A DNA stretch of 37,305 nt from an uncultured Clostridia bacterium (GTDB lineage Bacteria; Bacillota; Clostridia; UBA1381), in assembly GCA_947585795.1 (NCBI GenBank), contig CANPXG010000022.1, positions 1 to 37,305 of the forward strand, in the 5' to 3' direction. A program made the position numbers and the translations under genes. The notes under the pieces are model-generated. The model saw nothing but the letters and a program-made list of their open reading frames with translations. It searched no databases and was not told the DNA's origin. Below are positions 15,596-25,600 of this stretch, one piece after another (position 1 is the stretch's first letter; each line of letters opens with the position of its first letter).

Positions 15596-17029
15596 ATGGA
15601 ACAATCAAATTATCTCGCAACGGAAAAGGTCGGAACGCTTATGAGGAAATACGCCGTTCCGTGTATTATATCGCTGCTCGTCGCGGCGCTTTACAATATC
15701 GTCGACCAGATATTCATAGCCAACGCCGACTATCTCGGCTCTTACGGAAACGCCGCAAACACCGTCGTGTTCCCGCTTACGGTTATCGCGCTCGCGATAG
15801 CGGTAATGATAGGCGACGGCTGCTGCGCGTTCGTGAGTTTGTGCCTGGGCAGACAGAACAAAGGCGACGCGGAAAAGAGTATCGGAAACTCGGTCGTTTT
15901 GTCCGTTGTAAGCGGCATAGCGCTGTGCGCCGTTTACCTGATATTCCAAAACGCGATAGTCACCGCGTTCGGCGGCACGGTCAACGCTGAAACGTTTGAA
16001 TATTCAAAGGAATATTTTTTCTACATCACGCTCGGTATACCGTTTTATATGTTCGGTCAGGCGATGAACCCCGTCATGCGCTCCGACGGCAGCCCGAAGT
16101 TCGCGATGGTGTCGACGCTCGCCGGCGCGGTCATAAATATTATACTCGACCCGATTTTTATATTCATATTTAAATGGGGAATGATGGGCGCGGCTGTCGC
16201 GACGGCCGCGGGACAGATCGTGACTGCCGCGCTCGCGGTGTGGTACCTCGTTCACACAAAATCCGTAAAGCTCAAAAAACGCAGCTTTAAACTCAGCATA
16301 CGCGTGATAGGCAAAATAATACCCTTGGGAATTTGCAGTTTTCTGTCGCAAATCTCGCTCGTCGCGGCAATGGCGGCGATAAACAACATGATAAGAAAAT
16401 ACGGCGCGCTCGACGAGGTTTTTTCACAGACGCAGTACGCGCAGATACCTATGGCTGTCGTGGGGATAGTGATGAAATTCTTCCAAATCGTAATATCGGT
16501 CGTTGTCGGTATGGCGGCGGGCTGTATACCGATAGTCGGCTTTAACATGGGCGCGGGCGAAAAGGCGAGAGTGAAAAAGCTGTTTACCATGCTGCTCGTG
16601 TGTGAAGCGGCTGTCGGTGCGGTCGCGCTTCTTGTAGCCGAATTTTGTCCGCGACAGCTTATCATGGTATTCGGCGCGGCAAACGAGAGCGCGTACTACA
16701 CCGATTTCGCGGTAAAGGCGTTTCGGATATATCTTTGCATGATGATTTTCGCGTGCGTAAACAAAGCCGCGTTTATATTCCTGCAAGCTATGGGTAAAGC
16801 GGTCGCTTCAACAATGCTCTCAATGGTGAGAGAAATCGTTTTCGGTGTGGGCTTCGCGCTGCTTCTGCCGGTATATTTCGGACTTGACGGTGTGCTGTAT
16901 TCGATGCCGGTGTCGGATATACTGACGTTTGCGATTTCAGCCGCGGTAATTATGGTGACGTACCGCGAACTCGCGGAAAACGGGGGCGGTGAGGAAAAAA
17001 TACTTGCCGCAAATAAAATTTATTCTTGA
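15596..17029 (+). CDS. MATE family multidrug/cation efflux transporter
   Basis: A 477-aa inner-membrane protein of about 12 helices. It begins MEQSNYLATEKVGTLMRKYA and continues VPCIISLLVAALYNIVDQIF, the characteristic DinF/NorM-like start. The two MATE halves are seen as FPLTVIALAIAVMIGDG and, in the second half, VVGMAAGCIPIVGFNMGAG. These transporters export cationic drugs or metabolites by Na+ or H+ antiport, and the substrate is unknown. The frame is open from an ATG at 15578, but AAAGGAG (15581-15587) lies inside that extension and 8 nt before 15596. A leader terminator suggests controlled expression. The next gene's promoter overlaps its stop codon. Confidence 0.92.
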   Translation: MEQSNYLATEKVGTLMRKYAVPCIISLLVAALYNIVDQIFIANADYLGSYGNAANTVVFPLTVIALAIAVMIGDGCCAFVSLCLGRQNKGDAEKSIGNSVVLSVVSGIALCAVYLIFQNAIVTAFGGTVNAETFEYSKEYFFYITLGIPFYMFGQAMNPVMRSDGSPKFAMVSTLAGAVINIILDPIFIFIFKWGMMGAAVATAAGQIVTAALAVWYLVHTKSVKLKKRSFKLSIRVIGKIIPLGICSFLSQISLVAAMAAINNMIRKYGALDEVFSQTQYAQIPMAVVGIVMKFFQIVISVVVGMAAGCIPIVGFNMGAGEKARVKKLFTMLLVCEAAVGAVALLVAEFCPRQLIMVFGAANESAYYTDFAVKAFRIYLCMMIFACVNKAAFIFLQAMGKAVASTMLSMVREIVFGVGFALLLPVYFGLDGVLYSMPVSDILTFAISAAVIMVTYRELAENGGGEEKILAANKIYS

Positions 17030-17055
17030 CAAAATCGAAAACCGTATGGTAAAAT
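17026..17055 (+). promoter_or_regulatory. Predicted DUF2798 gene promoter
   Basis: TTGACA (17026-17031, overlapping the MATE stop codon) and TAAAAT (17050-17055) are 18 bp apart with an extended -10 TGG. Confidence 0.65.
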
Positions 17056-17073
17056 AACGCTTGCAAAAACGAC

Positions 17074-17148
17074 GACACATGTGTTATCCGAAGGGTATGT
17101 AAATCTGATCACGGAACGTACTGCTTTTTGGTGACACGTGTGTTTTTT
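17074..17148 (+). terminator. Long leader hairpin with U-run before the DUF2798 gene (putative attenuator)
   Basis: CACATGTGT (17076-17084) pairs with ACACGTGTG (17134-17142) with one wobble, and TTTTTT (17143-17148) follows. An inner stem pairs GTATGT with ACGTAC, and CCGAAG can pair with CTTTTTGG. A 7-codon ORF (MCYPKGM, then stop) begins inside the left arm at 17079 and ends at 17102. The element could simply terminate MATE transcripts, but the promoter lies upstream of it. Confidence 0.55.
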
Positions 17149-17182
17149 ATTGCAAATTTAAAGAATTAACGGAGGATTTATT

Positions 17183-17755
17183 ATGCCGAGAAATCAATTT
17201 CAAAGGATGGTATTCGCGTTTTTGACCGTGCTTGTGACGGTCCACGCGTATGTGTTTTACAGTCTGTACGTCGTAAACGGCGGCGCGTTTACAGAGATGA
17301 CGGGTACCAAAAGCGTGCTTGAGGCGATACGCGCGATGGGCGGCGTGAGCGTATTCGGAAAGCCCGTGCCGATATGGGCGGTCGTGCTGATAGAGTTCGC
17401 GTTCGCGTACTCGCTTGAGGTACTTATGGGAAGTCCGTGCTCGTTTAAGCTTGCGTCGAAGGTGTTTGAGCCGACGCAAACGCATCCCGTGCTTTTTGAA
17501 ACGGCGATAATCTGTGCGACGGTGGGGCTTATGTGTCCCGCGATGAGCTTTATAGCGGCGTGGCTGTATTATCCGTATTACGCGGGATTTGATATATTTA
17601 CGCTGCTCGCAAACTGGTTAAAGCTCGTGTGCTTTAACTTCCCGTTCGCGTTTTTCACGCAGCTGTTTTTCATTCAGCCGCTGATACGTACGGTGTTTAA
17701 GTTACTGTTCCGCAAGGATATTGCCGCGCGTGCGGGGGTGAATTTGCAGGGGTGA
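17183..17755 (+). CDS. DUF2798 family membrane protein
   Basis: A 190-aa protein with four hydrophobic helices in two similar pairs. Helix 1 begins MVFAFLTVLVTVHAYVFYSL, helix 2 is VPIWAVVLIEFAFAYSLEVL, helix 3 VLFETAIICATVGLMCPAMS, and helix 4 is near FPFAFFTQLFFIQPLIRTVF. The pattern matches the DUF2798 repeat family, small integral membrane proteins of unknown function, often near drug or redox genes. The ribosome site ACGGAGG lies 8-9 nt before the ATG. It follows the MATE gene but has its own predicted promoter and leader hairpin. Its C-terminus is short and basic, ending near RAGVNLQG. Confidence 0.72.
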   Translation: MPRNQFQRMVFAFLTVLVTVHAYVFYSLYVVNGGAFTEMTGTKSVLEAIRAMGGVSVFGKPVPIWAVVLIEFAFAYSLEVLMGSPCSFKLASKVFEPTQTHPVLFETAIICATVGLMCPAMSFIAAWLYYPYYAGFDIFTLLANWLKLVCFNFPFAFFTQLFFIQPLIRTVFKLLFRKDIAARAGVNLQG

Positions 17756-17852
17756 TTTTTAAAATGAAACGTGAGAAAACGTGAGTATGAAAGAGAAAAT
17801 TGGAGAAAATGCGAGATTGTAAAATAAATTATTAAATTTTGCAAAAAAGGTG

Positions 17853-17881
17853 TTGACAATGAGGGGAAAAGATAGTAAAAT
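17853..17881 (+). promoter_or_regulatory. Predicted rplM-rpsI promoter
   Basis: TTGACA (17853-17858) and TAAAAT (17876-17881) are 17 bp apart, with no extended -10. The 97 bp before it, after the DUF2798 gene, are purine-rich and hold nothing else I can name. Confidence 0.8.
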
Positions 17882-17883
17882 AG

Positions 17884-17940
17884 CCGTTGTGAGTTAAAGA
17901 AACGGTCTTTAACCGATTATACTAAGTACAGGAGGAAACT
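17884..17940 (+). ncRNA. rplM leader with hairpin and possible pseudoknot (L13-leader-like)
   Basis: In the short 5' leader, GTTAAAG (17893-17899) pairs with CTTTAAC (17907-17913). The loop sequence AACGG (17901-17905) can pair with the upstream CCGTT (17884-17888), giving a pseudoknot. A known L13 leader family occurs in Firmicutes and is thought to let L13 control its own synthesis. Whether this matches that family model was not tested. Confidence 0.5.
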
Positions 17941-17943
17941 ACT

Positions 17944-18384
17944 ATGAATTCAAGCTATTTGCAGAAGCCGCAGGACGTTCAGAGAAAGTGGTACATCGTT
18001 GACGCGGCTGACAAGCCGCTTGGACGCGTGGCGGCAACGGTTGCAAGTATTTTAAGAGGCAAGCACCTGCCGACGTTCACGCCGAACGTAGACTGCGGCG
18101 ATCACGTTATCGTTATAAACGCCGATAAGGTCGTTCTTACAGGTAACAAGCTTAATCAGAAGATCCGTTATTATCACACCGGCTGGGTAGGCGGAATTAA
18201 GGAGATCCACTACGATAAGCTGATGGCGGAAAATCCGGAGAAGGCTGTTATGTACGCCGTAAACGGTATGCTGCCGAACAACACGATCGGCAGAAAGGCA
18301 CTGACAAGACTTCGCGTTTACAAGGGCGAGGAGCACGGTCACGAGGCGCAGTGCCCTATCGCATGGACAGGCGAAATAAAGTAA
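17944..18384 (+). CDS. rplM: 50S ribosomal protein L13
   Basis: A 146-aa protein with the full L13 pattern: [19 protein letters not shown], then [31 protein letters not shown], and the C-terminal [20 protein letters not shown]. It binds 23S rRNA early in large-subunit assembly. AGGAGG lies 7 nt before the ATG. It forms the conserved L13-S9 operon with rpsI, 13 bp downstream, which has its own AAGGAGG. Confidence 0.98.
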   Translation: MNSSYLQKPQDVQRKWYIVDAADKPLGRVAATVASILRGKHLPTFTPNVDCGDHVIVINADKVVLTGNKLNQKIRYYHTGWVGGIKEIHYDKLMAENPEKAVMYAVNGMLPNNTIGRKALTRLRVYKGEEHGHEAQCPIAWTGEIK

Positions 18385-18397
18385 GGAGGACAAAATA

Positions 18398-18793
18398 ATG
18401 GCAAAAGAACAATACTACGGTACAGGTAGAAGAAAGTCGTCCGTTGCAAGAGTTCGTCTTATCCCGGGCAACGGTAAAATTACTATAAACGGCAGAGATA
18501 TTGACGACTACTTTGGTCTTGGCACATTGAAGCTTATCGTTCGTCAGCCTTTGGAGCTTACAAAGACAACGGATAAGTTTGACGTGGTAGCTAAGGTTGA
18601 AGGCGGCGGTTTCACAGGTCAGGCGGGCGCTATCCGTCACGGTATTTCGAGAGCGCTTTTGGAAGTGGACAGTGAGGCTTACAGAGCAGATCTTAAAGCC
18701 GCGGGCTTCCTGACAAGAGATTCGAGAATGAAGGAAAGAAAGAAGTACGGTCTGAAAGCCGCAAGAAGAGCACCGCAGTTTAGTAAGAGATAA
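18398..18793 (+). CDS. rpsI: 30S ribosomal protein S9
   Basis: A 131-aa protein of normal length. It opens [20 protein letters not shown] and has [20 protein letters not shown] in the middle. The invariant C-terminal tail [16 protein letters not shown] reaches the P-site tRNA in the ribosome. It is co-transcribed with rplM, and a bidirectional terminator follows. Confidence 0.98.
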   Translation: MAKEQYYGTGRRKSSVARVRLIPGNGKITINGRDIDDYFGLGTLKLIVRQPLELTKTTDKFDVVAKVEGGGFTGQAGAIRHGISRALLEVDSEAYRADLKAAGFLTRDSRMKERKKYGLKAARRAPQFSKR

Positions 18794-18804
18794 ATTTTAT
18801 ATAC

Positions 18805-18838
18805 AAAAAAATCATCGGGTTTGCCCGATGATTTTTTT
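18805..18838. terminator. Bidirectional terminator, rpsI / srtB
   Basis: Stem ATCATCGGG (18811-18819) / CCCGATGAT (18824-18832) with a 4-nt loop, seven A on the left and seven T on the right. It ends both rplM-rpsI and the opposing adhesin-sortase unit. Confidence 0.93.
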
Positions 18839-18846
18839 GGTTATTT

Positions 18847-19605
18847 TTATCTTATTTGCGTTACCTTGCCCTGAACGACGTATCTTGCGCCGCTGAAGCC
18901 GTAGGAGCAGGTGGCGAAAGTTATTATGTTATCGTTCGTGGTTATGGGCATCCACGCCGTATTTACCGTTGACCGTCCGCGCATGGTGCTTAAATAGCTG
19001 CTGTACGCCTGCTCGTTCGGGAAGAATATCGTAAACGCGTCGGAGTCGCACGTGGTTTCAAAGCCCGCGAACACATCTATCTGATAATCGTGCTCGTTCG
19101 TTATGTAGTACATAACGGGGTGAGCGTCGTAATACCACACGCCGTCATAGTTCTGAAGCGACGCGAACATCGAGCCGTTTTTCATGTTGTGACCGTAAAT
19201 AATGGTATTGATGTTCGACAAATCGGGCGAATTGCGCGCGTCCATGAATATCGTTCCCGACGAATTTGACTGGTTGTCGTAAAGGTGCGTCAGGTAATAT
19301 GAGTTATCGGTGCTTTGTACCACGGGGTAATTTATCTGCGTGCCCGGGCAGTACAGCCAGCCAACAACGTTGGCGTTCATAGCTTTAAGCGCCTCAAAGT
19401 TTACGTCTATCGGCGCTCCGCCGTTTTCCTTTTTGGAAACATACAGGCTCGTGTCAAGGTTCGACACCATTATGTTTGCCAAATTTTCATATTCCTTTTC
19501 GCCCTGTCTATACTCATGTGTTACCCTTATAACCTGACTTATTGATAAAACGCAAGCCAATACACACAGAACAGACGTTATGCTTAAAAATATTTTCTTC
19601 TTCAT
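18847..19605 (-). CDS. srtB: Class B sortase
   Basis: A 252-aa membrane-anchored transpeptidase. An N-terminal signal anchor (about 4-25) precedes the sortase B fold. That fold shows NVVGWLYCPGTQINYPVVQS, the catalytic histidine in IYGHNMKNGSMFA, the cysteine in ITFATCSYGF and the arginine in GARYVVQG. The extended helical N-terminal part is typical of class B. It cuts a five-residue sorting signal between Thr and Gly and links the protein to the cell wall or to another subunit. The gene is 21 bp after the giant adhesin on the same strand, with GGGAGGG 7 nt before the ATG, so that protein is its likely dedicated substrate. Confidence 0.93.
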   Translation of the reverse strand: MKKKIFLSITSVLCVLACVLSISQVIRVTHEYRQGEKEYENLANIMVSNLDTSLYVSKKENGGAPIDVNFEALKAMNANVVGWLYCPGTQINYPVVQSTDNSYYLTHLYDNQSNSSGTIFMDARNSPDLSNINTIIYGHNMKNGSMFASLQNYDGVWYYDAHPVMYYITNEHDYQIDVFAGFETTCDSDAFTIFFPNEQAYSSYLSTMRGRSTVNTAWMPITTNDNIITFATCSYGFSGARYVVQGKVTQIR

Positions 19606-19626
19606 ATCATTACCCTCCCATGTATA

Positions 19627-22600
19627 TTATTGATCACGTTTTTTCTTGAGCTTGCCGAGCGATACGACTGCTCCGCCTCCGAATACTATCGCGGCAGCCA
19701 TCCACAGCAGCAGCATATTGCTGTCGCCCGTCTGAGGCGTTACGCCTCCCGACTGACCGTCCGTATAACGCGGCGGTTCCGTGGGTGTCGGCGGAGGAGC
19801 CGGCGTGGAAACGGGCGCGGGTGTTGCTGTCGGGTTTGGCGATGCTGTCGCCGTAGGTTTGGGTGAAGCTGTCACCGTAGGTTTGGGCGAAGCTGTAGCC
19901 GTCGGTTTGGGAGAAGCGGTCGGCTTCGGCGTTGCTGTCGGGCGGTGCTTGCTCGGTGACTTCGTCGGCAGCGGTGACGGTTTTACATACGTGTTTGTGT
20001 ATTCAACCTTACTGTCAGCCGACGCGGCTATCGCGCCTTCAAATCCACTTGCCGACGTTACCTTGCTCGTATAGTTATCGGCAGCCTTTTCCGTTACGCT
20101 GTATTGCGTACCCTCGGGTATTTCCTTTATCGTAATCGTTTCATCCTTTTCCAGATATACCGTGGCTTTGCCTTGCGCGTCAAAGGTTATCTTTTTATTT
20201 GCCTCGCTCGCGCCGTCGACCGCAGTCGCGGGACCTTCAAAGTCATACGTTTCACCCGCAATGCCCTTAAGCGTTACGGTGAACACAAACGCCTCGTTCT
20301 TCGGCGCGTCAGCGCCCGTGACCTTTTTGCTCACCGTCAGCGAACCTGTTTTGGGTTCGGGCGGATTTGGCGGGTTTGGCGGCGTTACTGTTTTATACGT
20401 ATTCGTGTACGCGACTGTACTTCCCGCTTCAACAATATTGCCGCTTTCGCTGCCCGTTACTGTCTTATTATAATCGTCGTCATCGGCTTCGCTTACCGTG
20501 TACGCCGTGTTTTCGGGTATATCCTTAACCGTGATCGACTTGTTATGTTTTAGTGTGACAGTCGCCTTACCGTTTGTAAAGGTTATCTTATTATCAGTCG
20601 GTGCAGCGCCGTTTACAGTCGTCGGATCGCCGTCGTAATTGTACGTTTCGTTCACGTTTCCAAGCGTTATATTGAACGTAAACGCATCATCCGTGCCCGC
20701 CGGCGCGTCTACGACCGTCTTGCTCACGGTCAGTGAGCCTGTTTTCGGCGGATTGGGCGGTGTCGGCGGTTTTTCATATGTATTGGTATACGCGACTGTG
20801 CTGCCCGCTTCGACAATATTGCCGCTTACAGCGCCGTCGGTCAGCGTTCCGCCCGTTACCGACGCGGTGTAATGCTCCACCGCTGTTTCCTCGACCTTAT
20901 ATTTTGTAGTCAGCGGCAAATCGGATATTGTAAACGATTCGCCGTTTTTAAGAGTAAACTCAGCCGTTCCCGTGCCGCTTGTAACCGTGACGGTGCCTGT
21001 GGTTTCACCTTTTTTGGTGGTATAAGTTCCGTCCGCCGCTTCGGTGAGTGTGACTTTAAAATTAAAATCCTGACTTGTCGAAGCGCCTTCACCGGCTACC
21101 CTCTTGCTCACCGTCAGTGAGCCTGTTTTTTCGGGCGGCGCAGGCGGTATGTACGTGTTCGTATACGCGACCGCGTTATCAACAGTATTGGAAATCGTGC
21201 CGCTTTCGCTGCCTGTTACCGTCTTTGTGTAGTCATCGTCATCTTCTTCGCTTACCGTGTACGCTGTGCCCGGCAGTATATCCTTTATTGTGATAGACTC
21301 GGCATTTTTCAGCGTAACTTTAGCCGCGCCGCCCGTAAACTCAATTGTCTTATCCGTCGGCACAGCGCCGTTTACGGTCGTCGGATTGCCCTCATAGCTG
21401 TACTCGGCTGTGCTTACACCGTCAAGCGTTATCGTAAACTCAAACGCCTCATTCTCACCTTCGGGTGCGTTTACAACCTGTTTGCTGATTGACAGAGCCG
21501 TCTTGTCGATACTCGCCGTAACCTGCGCCATAGCGTAACGTTTGTCACGGTAGTCACTGCCGTCGGACGTCTCTCCTCCTATTTTAATTGTACCGTCCGC
21601 AGCGGTTTCAGCCGCGAACTCGTCTACGGTGTGCGCTGTTCCTGTTGTTCCGTTAAGTATTTCTTCGGCTGTTTTTGTGTTATTGTCGCTGAATGTTTTG
21701 AAAGTGTACGCCTGACTGTCCGCGAGAGCACCCTTCGTAATATCGCCGAATTTTATACCGAAGCCCTCACCGCTTACCGGCTGTACCTCGTATTCACCGA
21801 GCGGCAAGCCGTATGTTCCGTCAAAGTCCCCGCTGTATTTTACCGAAACAGGGATTTTAACCGCTGCAGGCGCAGTATCGGGAGCAGTCGGGACTTTATA
21901 CTCGGCGGTATACGTTCCTATTGCGTCCGTCTCACCCTTCCTGACGAGCTTCGCCTGATATGTAACGGTCTGACCGGGCGCGTATTTTTGCAGATACTCC
22001 ACAACATCTTTCGGAAGTATCATCTCAAACGCGACTTCGCCGCTTACGATATTTGTCGTATACGGTCCGTCCGCTGTAAGCGCGTCTTTTTGCTCCGTAC
22101 CGGGGGCGGGCTTGAAGTTCACGTCCCACTGATAAACATTCTCGCCGCCTTCTGTTTCATTTACAACGCCGTTACTGTTTCTGTCATCGGCTACAAGCGG
22201 CGTATACGTTACTGTCAGCTTTGAGCGTCTGGAATTTGTGTCGCTCGTTATGCCGCCGTCAGGATATGCGCTGTATCCTTCCACAATATCCTGCCATGTA
22301 AATGTCAGTGTGCCGAGCTTATCCTTCTCGTGCTTCGCACTGTCACCAGTCTGGGTGGTGTCCACGCCCTCGCCGACATTGGGGATATAGAAGTAATCAT
22401 ATGAAATCGGCTCACCCGTGGTAGCCGTCGCTATGATTTCCTCAAGTAACTGGTCAAACGGGTTTTTGTCGGGGTCAGTATATTTCGTATCTTTGTAATA
22501 TTCCGCGTAACGTTTCAGATAATTCCAGTACCACGTGGTTGTATTTGTACCTTCCGCATCCCACATATCTCTTATGCTTTCGCCGAGCTTTCTCGCCACG

Positions 22601-25600
22601 CCCTTGTTTGTAAGCTCATCGCCCATGAAAATTACCTGTTTGCCTTCGGTAATTTCAGGTGTGGGGATTTTTACGTTTACAGCCGTTCTCGGGAAGCCCT
22701 TGGAGGGAAGATCCGTTACTTCGTCACCGGTCATTTCGCGCGATGTATCACCTGTACCCGAGGTTGCGTTTTCAGCTTTGTCGCTTGTGGAATACACGTA
22801 GTTTTCAAGCTGTACGTTACCGTTCGTAAGAACCGCGTTACCGCCGATAAAGTCGTCCTTCGCTTTAACTGTAACCTCCGCGTTCCACACGCTTAGCGTG
22901 GTTACGCCCTCCGAACAGCCGGGAATCGTCGCGCCGTCCCATTCGAGGTAGTACATTTTCTTATCGCTGTCGTAGTAAAGCTTTGCGCTTCTACCCTCTA
23001 TCTTTCGGTCGTCGCGGAGCGTTATGTCTTGTCCGCTTTCGGATATATCCACCGCGTCACCGCTGCCTACGGTTACCATGCCGTCCTTTTCGAGCTTCCA
23101 TACTGTACCGCTTGCGTCAACGAGGTTAAATCTTGGGTCGATGTAGTCCTTTACCGTGTACGAGTCAAGGTTATCGGCAATTCTGCCGACGATGTCCTCC
23201 GAAAACGCCTCGGTTATCTCGTCGGAGGTGTGTCCCTCGAATACGTTATTGTATTTACCGGTGTTGCCGGCGTAGTCTTCCGATTTTTCATCATAGTTCG
23301 CAGGTAATTTATCTTCATCGTATGCCTCGCCCGCGATCGCGGCAAGGAATTGGATAGACTGATTATAGTCCTCACTGCCGCGCGTTACCGAACCGCCGGA
23401 AAGCATTACGCAAAGAATCGTGTAGCCGTCTTCGCGAAGTTGGTTTGCCAGCGTAACGGCTTCAAGCGTTTTTCCGCTTGTGTTTTCAGGATCAAGTAAT
23501 TCTGTTATGTCCGTGCCGTCCTTCAAAGCATCTGTCAAATCGGTATCTTTACCGTCTGTGAACAGGATAATATACTTTTTCGTTTTTGCATCATCTGCCG
23601 CGTCTGCCGCAAGACACGCGTTGTACGCCTTAAATCCCGCGGCGGTCGATGTGTTACCGGTAAGTACGTAATTGTACTGTCCGTCGTCGTTCGCCATAAT
23701 GCCGTTGGCTTCAGTTCCATTGCCGCGTTCGCGGTTCAGTATTGAAATAGCGCCCGCAGCGTTATCCGCCGGTTCCGTCCAGTTGAGAAGATTAAACATC
23801 TTATAATTTGCTTCGCTGCCCTCAAATTTCTCCGAACTGAAACGTACCGCAGATACACGGCTGCCGGGCGAGTTTTCGTTCATCTTTGTAATGAACCTTC
23901 CGAGAGCGTGCTGCAGTACCTCCGACTTAACTCTCGTCGTGTCCTTCTTAAGATATACGTGCGACCAGCCGTTTCTGTCCATTCCACCACCGCCGGTGCT
24001 GTAGAAGCAGCAGAGGTGACCGTTTTCGTCGAGGAAGAACTTTATCGGCTCAAATTTATCCGGCTGATAGTAGAAATATTTGCCGTCCTCTTTTCCCTCT
24101 TTTATTTCCTTGTCGACTTCGTCATTGAGTTTGCCTTCGGCGGTCACATCCGAGGTGCCGGTATTGTAGCCGTTGTAATAGTACTTCTTATCATCGCCCA
24201 CGTTATCTCTAAGCGCGTGCATATATTTTGCCGTGCCTACTTTAAGAATATCCTTCCAGTTCGAGTCCGATGTTACGTAATACCAACCGGCTCTGTCTGT
24301 TTCGGTGGCTATTTTATCATCAATTCTTGCCGTCGCCGAATTGTTTGCGTTCGCGCTGAAATAAGGCAGTCCGGGATCCGCCGGAGCCTCCGTTGTCGGC
24401 GTAAGCGTCCACGGCTGCGCCTGTGTTGTGCCCGATTCCTTTACTTTGGGATCACTCTGATAATCGTTGTAAAGTTTTTTAACCTCACTTGACGACAGAG
24501 CTGTGTCAAATATGTATACGTTGTCGACGTACAGATCCTGTCCGTCGTATTCATCCTTCAAGCCGTTGAGGATGATACTGCTGTTTGCAGGCAGCTCCGT
24601 ACCCAAATCATAGCCCGAATTGCCGGGAACACGACTGGAGTCACTGCTATCTTTTTCAGCGGTAACGCCGTCTGTATATACTTTTACGTTGGTTGTACCT
24701 GCGCTATTGTCAAAAACAAGCGTGTACGTAATCGGCGTTTCTTTGCCGACAATTTTTTCAAAATCCTTATTGCTGTAAATATTGCTGCCTCCGCTTTCGC
24801 TGATTTTCAGTCTTGAAGTGCTGCCGGAGTTACCCCTGTGTATATTTACATAATTTTTATCGGGATTATTAAGCGGACCTATATATAAAATCTGATCCTC
24901 ATATGTATTTTGAGTCTTGTCATTTACGTACTTATGCTTTGAAGCTAATGTAAAAGATACCGTAAAGCTTTTGCTTCCCACTTGACCAAGAAGAAGCGAT
25001 TTATCTCTATCGGTTGCGTTTTTACCATATGACACGTTAAAGCCGTGACTTTCATCCCAGTTTAATTGATTCCAAGGCGCCTCCTCCTTAGTTGTTGCGG
25101 GTAAATTGTCATCTATATCTGTGCCGGAATCGCTAAAGTTTATATCGCTGGCGCTGACTGATACAATACTTCTCGCATACTTTCCATTGGACTCTAACGC
25201 ATTGCCTTCAGAGTCCATCTTTATACGGTTTATTCCCCATGTTCTTGCATCGGAATTATGTGATGAGTCAGCATAAAATAGTGTTTCCTTCTGAAAATCA
25301 TAATAGCCTACAAGGTGGTTGTTGGCGGGGGTCGCGGAATATCCCGGCATACCTTCTTCGTCCGGTTCTGTCGGTTCTTCGTTCGTATAATGCACATTTT
25401 TGCCGTCCCAGTAGCCTATGGGCACGTACTCGTTTGTGGTCGCGCGCTTGTCGAATATGTAGTAGCTGTAACCCGTGTAGCTTAGTGATGAATTGTCTGT
25501 GAATTTGGTCGAATCTACAGTGCCCTGGCTCTCGCCGGGGACGTGATCTCTGAAAATCTGAGCGACTTCATCGTCCGTAAGGATTTGTTTTCCTTCCACC

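Noticed and set aside
17756-17852. Small ORFs between the DUF2798 gene and rplM
   Set aside because: Only frames of about 6-11 codons exist in purine-rich sequence, none with a ribosome site.
19781-20074. Plus-strand ORF rich in Gly-Val-Ala repeats
   Set aside because: It is antisense to the Pro-rich stretch of the adhesin, again a low-complexity shadow.
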